A DNA stretch of 64,000 nucleotides from NCBI GenBank assembly GCA_963823435.1, contig CAWGLN010000001.1, positions 186,001 through 250,000 on the forward strand. Direction: 5' to 3'. This document shows positions 63,070 through 64,000 of the stretch, one piece after another. A program made the translations under genes and the position numbers. Position 1 is the first letter of the stretch, and each line of letters starts with the position of its first letter. Below the pieces are notes generated by a model, which was not told the DNA's origin, ran no database searches, and saw only the letters and a program-made list of their open reading frames with translations. The DNA is from CAKZML01 sp963823435. Lineage in GTDB: Bacteria; Pseudomonadota; Gammaproteobacteria; Steroidobacterales; BM003.

Positions 63070-63771
63070 TTACTTTACCAGATCGGGATCGAGTGAGTTG
63101 GTGGCGGGTGCTCTACATGTGCCCCAGTCATATGGCTCGTAGGACACCCTCCAACTCGAGGAGGTTACCGGCAACAGGCGCTTGTCGATATCCACACCAT
63201 TCAGCTGAGTATATTTGCTCTTGAGAAGAGCGGCATCCCGGTCCAATTCATCCCTGATCGAGATATCGCCACCCAGAATGCCGCCACGCATACTGTGGAA
63301 TGAACCATGGCAATAGACGACGTGGAGATTCCCCAAATAGGCGACCTTTCCTTCCAGGACGGTGAACCGCAGTGGAGGAATCACCTTGTAGGACTCGTTA
63401 CCCGGGATGGCCGATACCTCGAAAATTTCGTACCTGCCCGCAGGCAGGCTGACTGCAAACAGACGGCCGCACTCCTGCTCAAGACCGTCTTGAGCACATT
63501 TCGGGATCGTGGGTTGCCAGCCGGGCGTTCTGCCTGAAGTCAGGACGCCGCCGGGCTTGCCATCGTCGCTCAGGGCACGATAGCGCAACACGGCGGTCTT
63601 GTGATAGTGCAAGACCTTAGGCGCCGTCACCGAGCCTACGATCATGCCACCCCCCGGGTGGACAATGGAGGAAGTGTCCCCGTCGATGTTTTTTTGCGCA
63701 ATGCGACTGCATCCTGCGTTCAGGTTTGCGATTGCCAGCGTAACAAGGAAAACAGCCAGAACTCTCTGCAT
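63070..63771 (-). CDS. Lipoprotein of unknown function
   Basis: 233 aa from ATG 63771 with a lipoprotein signal (VLAVFLVTLAIANLNAGC; lipobox NAGC); the frame opens earlier at 63822. The mature protein contains beta-rich segments (GGGMIVGSVTAPKVLHYHKTAVLRYR; AVSLPAGRYEIFEVSAIPGNESYKVIPPLRFTVLEGKVAYLGNLHV), reminiscent of carboxypeptidase-regulatory-like folds. Cys near KCAQDGLEQECG and WGTCRAP may form disulfides. No firm family. Confidence 0.72.
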   Translation of the reverse strand: MQRVLAVFLVTLAIANLNAGCSRIAQKNIDGDTSSIVHPGGGMIVGSVTAPKVLHYHKTAVLRYRALSDDGKPGGVLTSGRTPGWQPTIPKCAQDGLEQECGRLFAVSLPAGRYEIFEVSAIPGNESYKVIPPLRFTVLEGKVAYLGNLHVVYCHGSFHSMRGGILGGDISIRDELDRDAALLKSKYTQLNGVDIDKRLLPVTSSSWRVSYEPYDWGTCRAPATNSLDPDLVK

Positions 63772-63799
63772 GATTTTGCTCTCTTGACCAAGCCGGACT

Positions 63800-64000
63800 C
63801 TAAAGACCCGCCCCCTCTCCAAGCGCTGTCCAGGCCGCCAGATTTACGGAGTCGAGTTGCCGTTCCATCAGGATTAGCCAGGTTCCGTCCTTCTTTATAA
63901 GGAGCGCCTCGAACTCGACGTAAACAGGCTTTTCCTCGCCTGTCTGCGCGGCCACGGTGTATTGGAATATACCGGTCTCAAAGGCGGTCACGTGATCGTC
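63800..64000 (-). CDS. SnoaL/DUF4440-like small protein, C-terminal part only
   Basis: The frame enters from beyond the right edge and reads DDHVTAFETGIFQYTVAAQTGEEKP, VEFEALLIKKDGTWLILMERQLDSVNLAAWTAL. The alternation of beta strands with LLIKKDGTWLILMERQ resembles the end of nuclear transport factor 2-like (DUF4440/SnoaL) proteins. Only about 67 residues are visible and the start lies outside the window. Confidence 0.65.
   Translation of the reverse strand, partial: DDHVTAFETGIFQYTVAAQTGEEKPVYVEFEALLIKKDGTWLILMERQLDSVNLAAWTALGEGAGL

Noticed and set aside
1..64000. tRNA, rRNA, CRISPR array, prophage or transposase genes
   Set aside because: None was seen on either strand: no clover-leaf-like sequences, no regularly spaced repeats, no DDE or integrase motifs. 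A tRNA search by covariance model would be decisive but could not be run.

Overview
The window is a stretch of a gammaproteobacterial chromosome, moderately GC-rich and nearly free of prophage or IS transposase genes. The first half keeps the order dsbD - aroQ-accB-accC - prmA - zinc-ribbon protein - dusB-fis - purH - purD known from Pseudomonas-like gammaproteobacteria. LPS inner-core genes lie nearby, and groES carries a perfect CIRCE operator, which implies HrcA control instead of the purely sigma-32 scheme of E. coli. An alkane 1-monooxygenase points to a (probably marine) hydrocarbon-using heterotroph. No 16S gene is present, so the order cannot be fixed.

Layout. 1-5.7 kb: LPS core and lipid A (start of hldE, an LpxL-type acyltransferase, waaF, hldD, GT4 and GT2 glycosyltransferases, a CHCC zinc-finger protein). 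5.8-8.7 kb: glnE. 8.8-10.95 kb: groESL with terminator, promoter and CIRCE. 11-14.4 kb: periplasmic thiol redox (cutA, a DsbD with a duplicated alpha domain, a frame-broken TlpA). 14.4-19.7 kb: accessory insert (small membrane protein, HIT, M13 lipoprotein peptidase, AraC regulator, alkB). 19.9-29.9 kb: aroQ-accB-accC-prmA, zinc-ribbon/DUF3426 protein, dusB-fis-purH, purD. 29.9-44.9 kb: metabolic and transport genes (P5C dehydrogenase, APC permease, nitrilase, YdhF-type aldo-keto reductase, LrgAB, carbonic anhydrase, dihaem cytochrome c peroxidase, alkylpurine glycosylase). 44.9-54.1 kb: accessory region with small unknown proteins, a globin, a composite secreted beta-propeller/fibronectin-III locus and an M14 carboxypeptidase, the last two broken in several frames. 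54.3-64 kb: nfeD-stomatin pair, lipocalin, creatininase-like hydrolase and a run of small membrane, lipoprotein and cupin genes.

The most interesting non-coding signal is a family of about 160-bp non-coding elements. Seven copies were found, one of them internally deleted. They have about 14-bp terminal inverted repeats, YTAR-like 4-bp target duplications and an internal hairpin. This is a MITE-like family, probably mobilised by an IS5-superfamily transposase encoded elsewhere. Three copies sit exactly on a TAG stop codon contained in the CTAG/TTAG target, so insertion leaves the protein intact. One copy appears to supply the Shine-Dalgarno sequence of the carbonic anhydrase gene.

Several conserved genes (tlpA, purD, a GNAT gene, the PQQ/Fn3 locus, the M14 gene) are broken by single-base indels, many in short homopolymers. 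purD is a core biosynthetic gene, so some of these are probably base-call errors; the dense breaks at 47.6-49.2 and 51.3-54.1 kb could also be real decay. All starts, frames and repeats were read directly from the sequence; family assignments rest on motif recognition without database searches.
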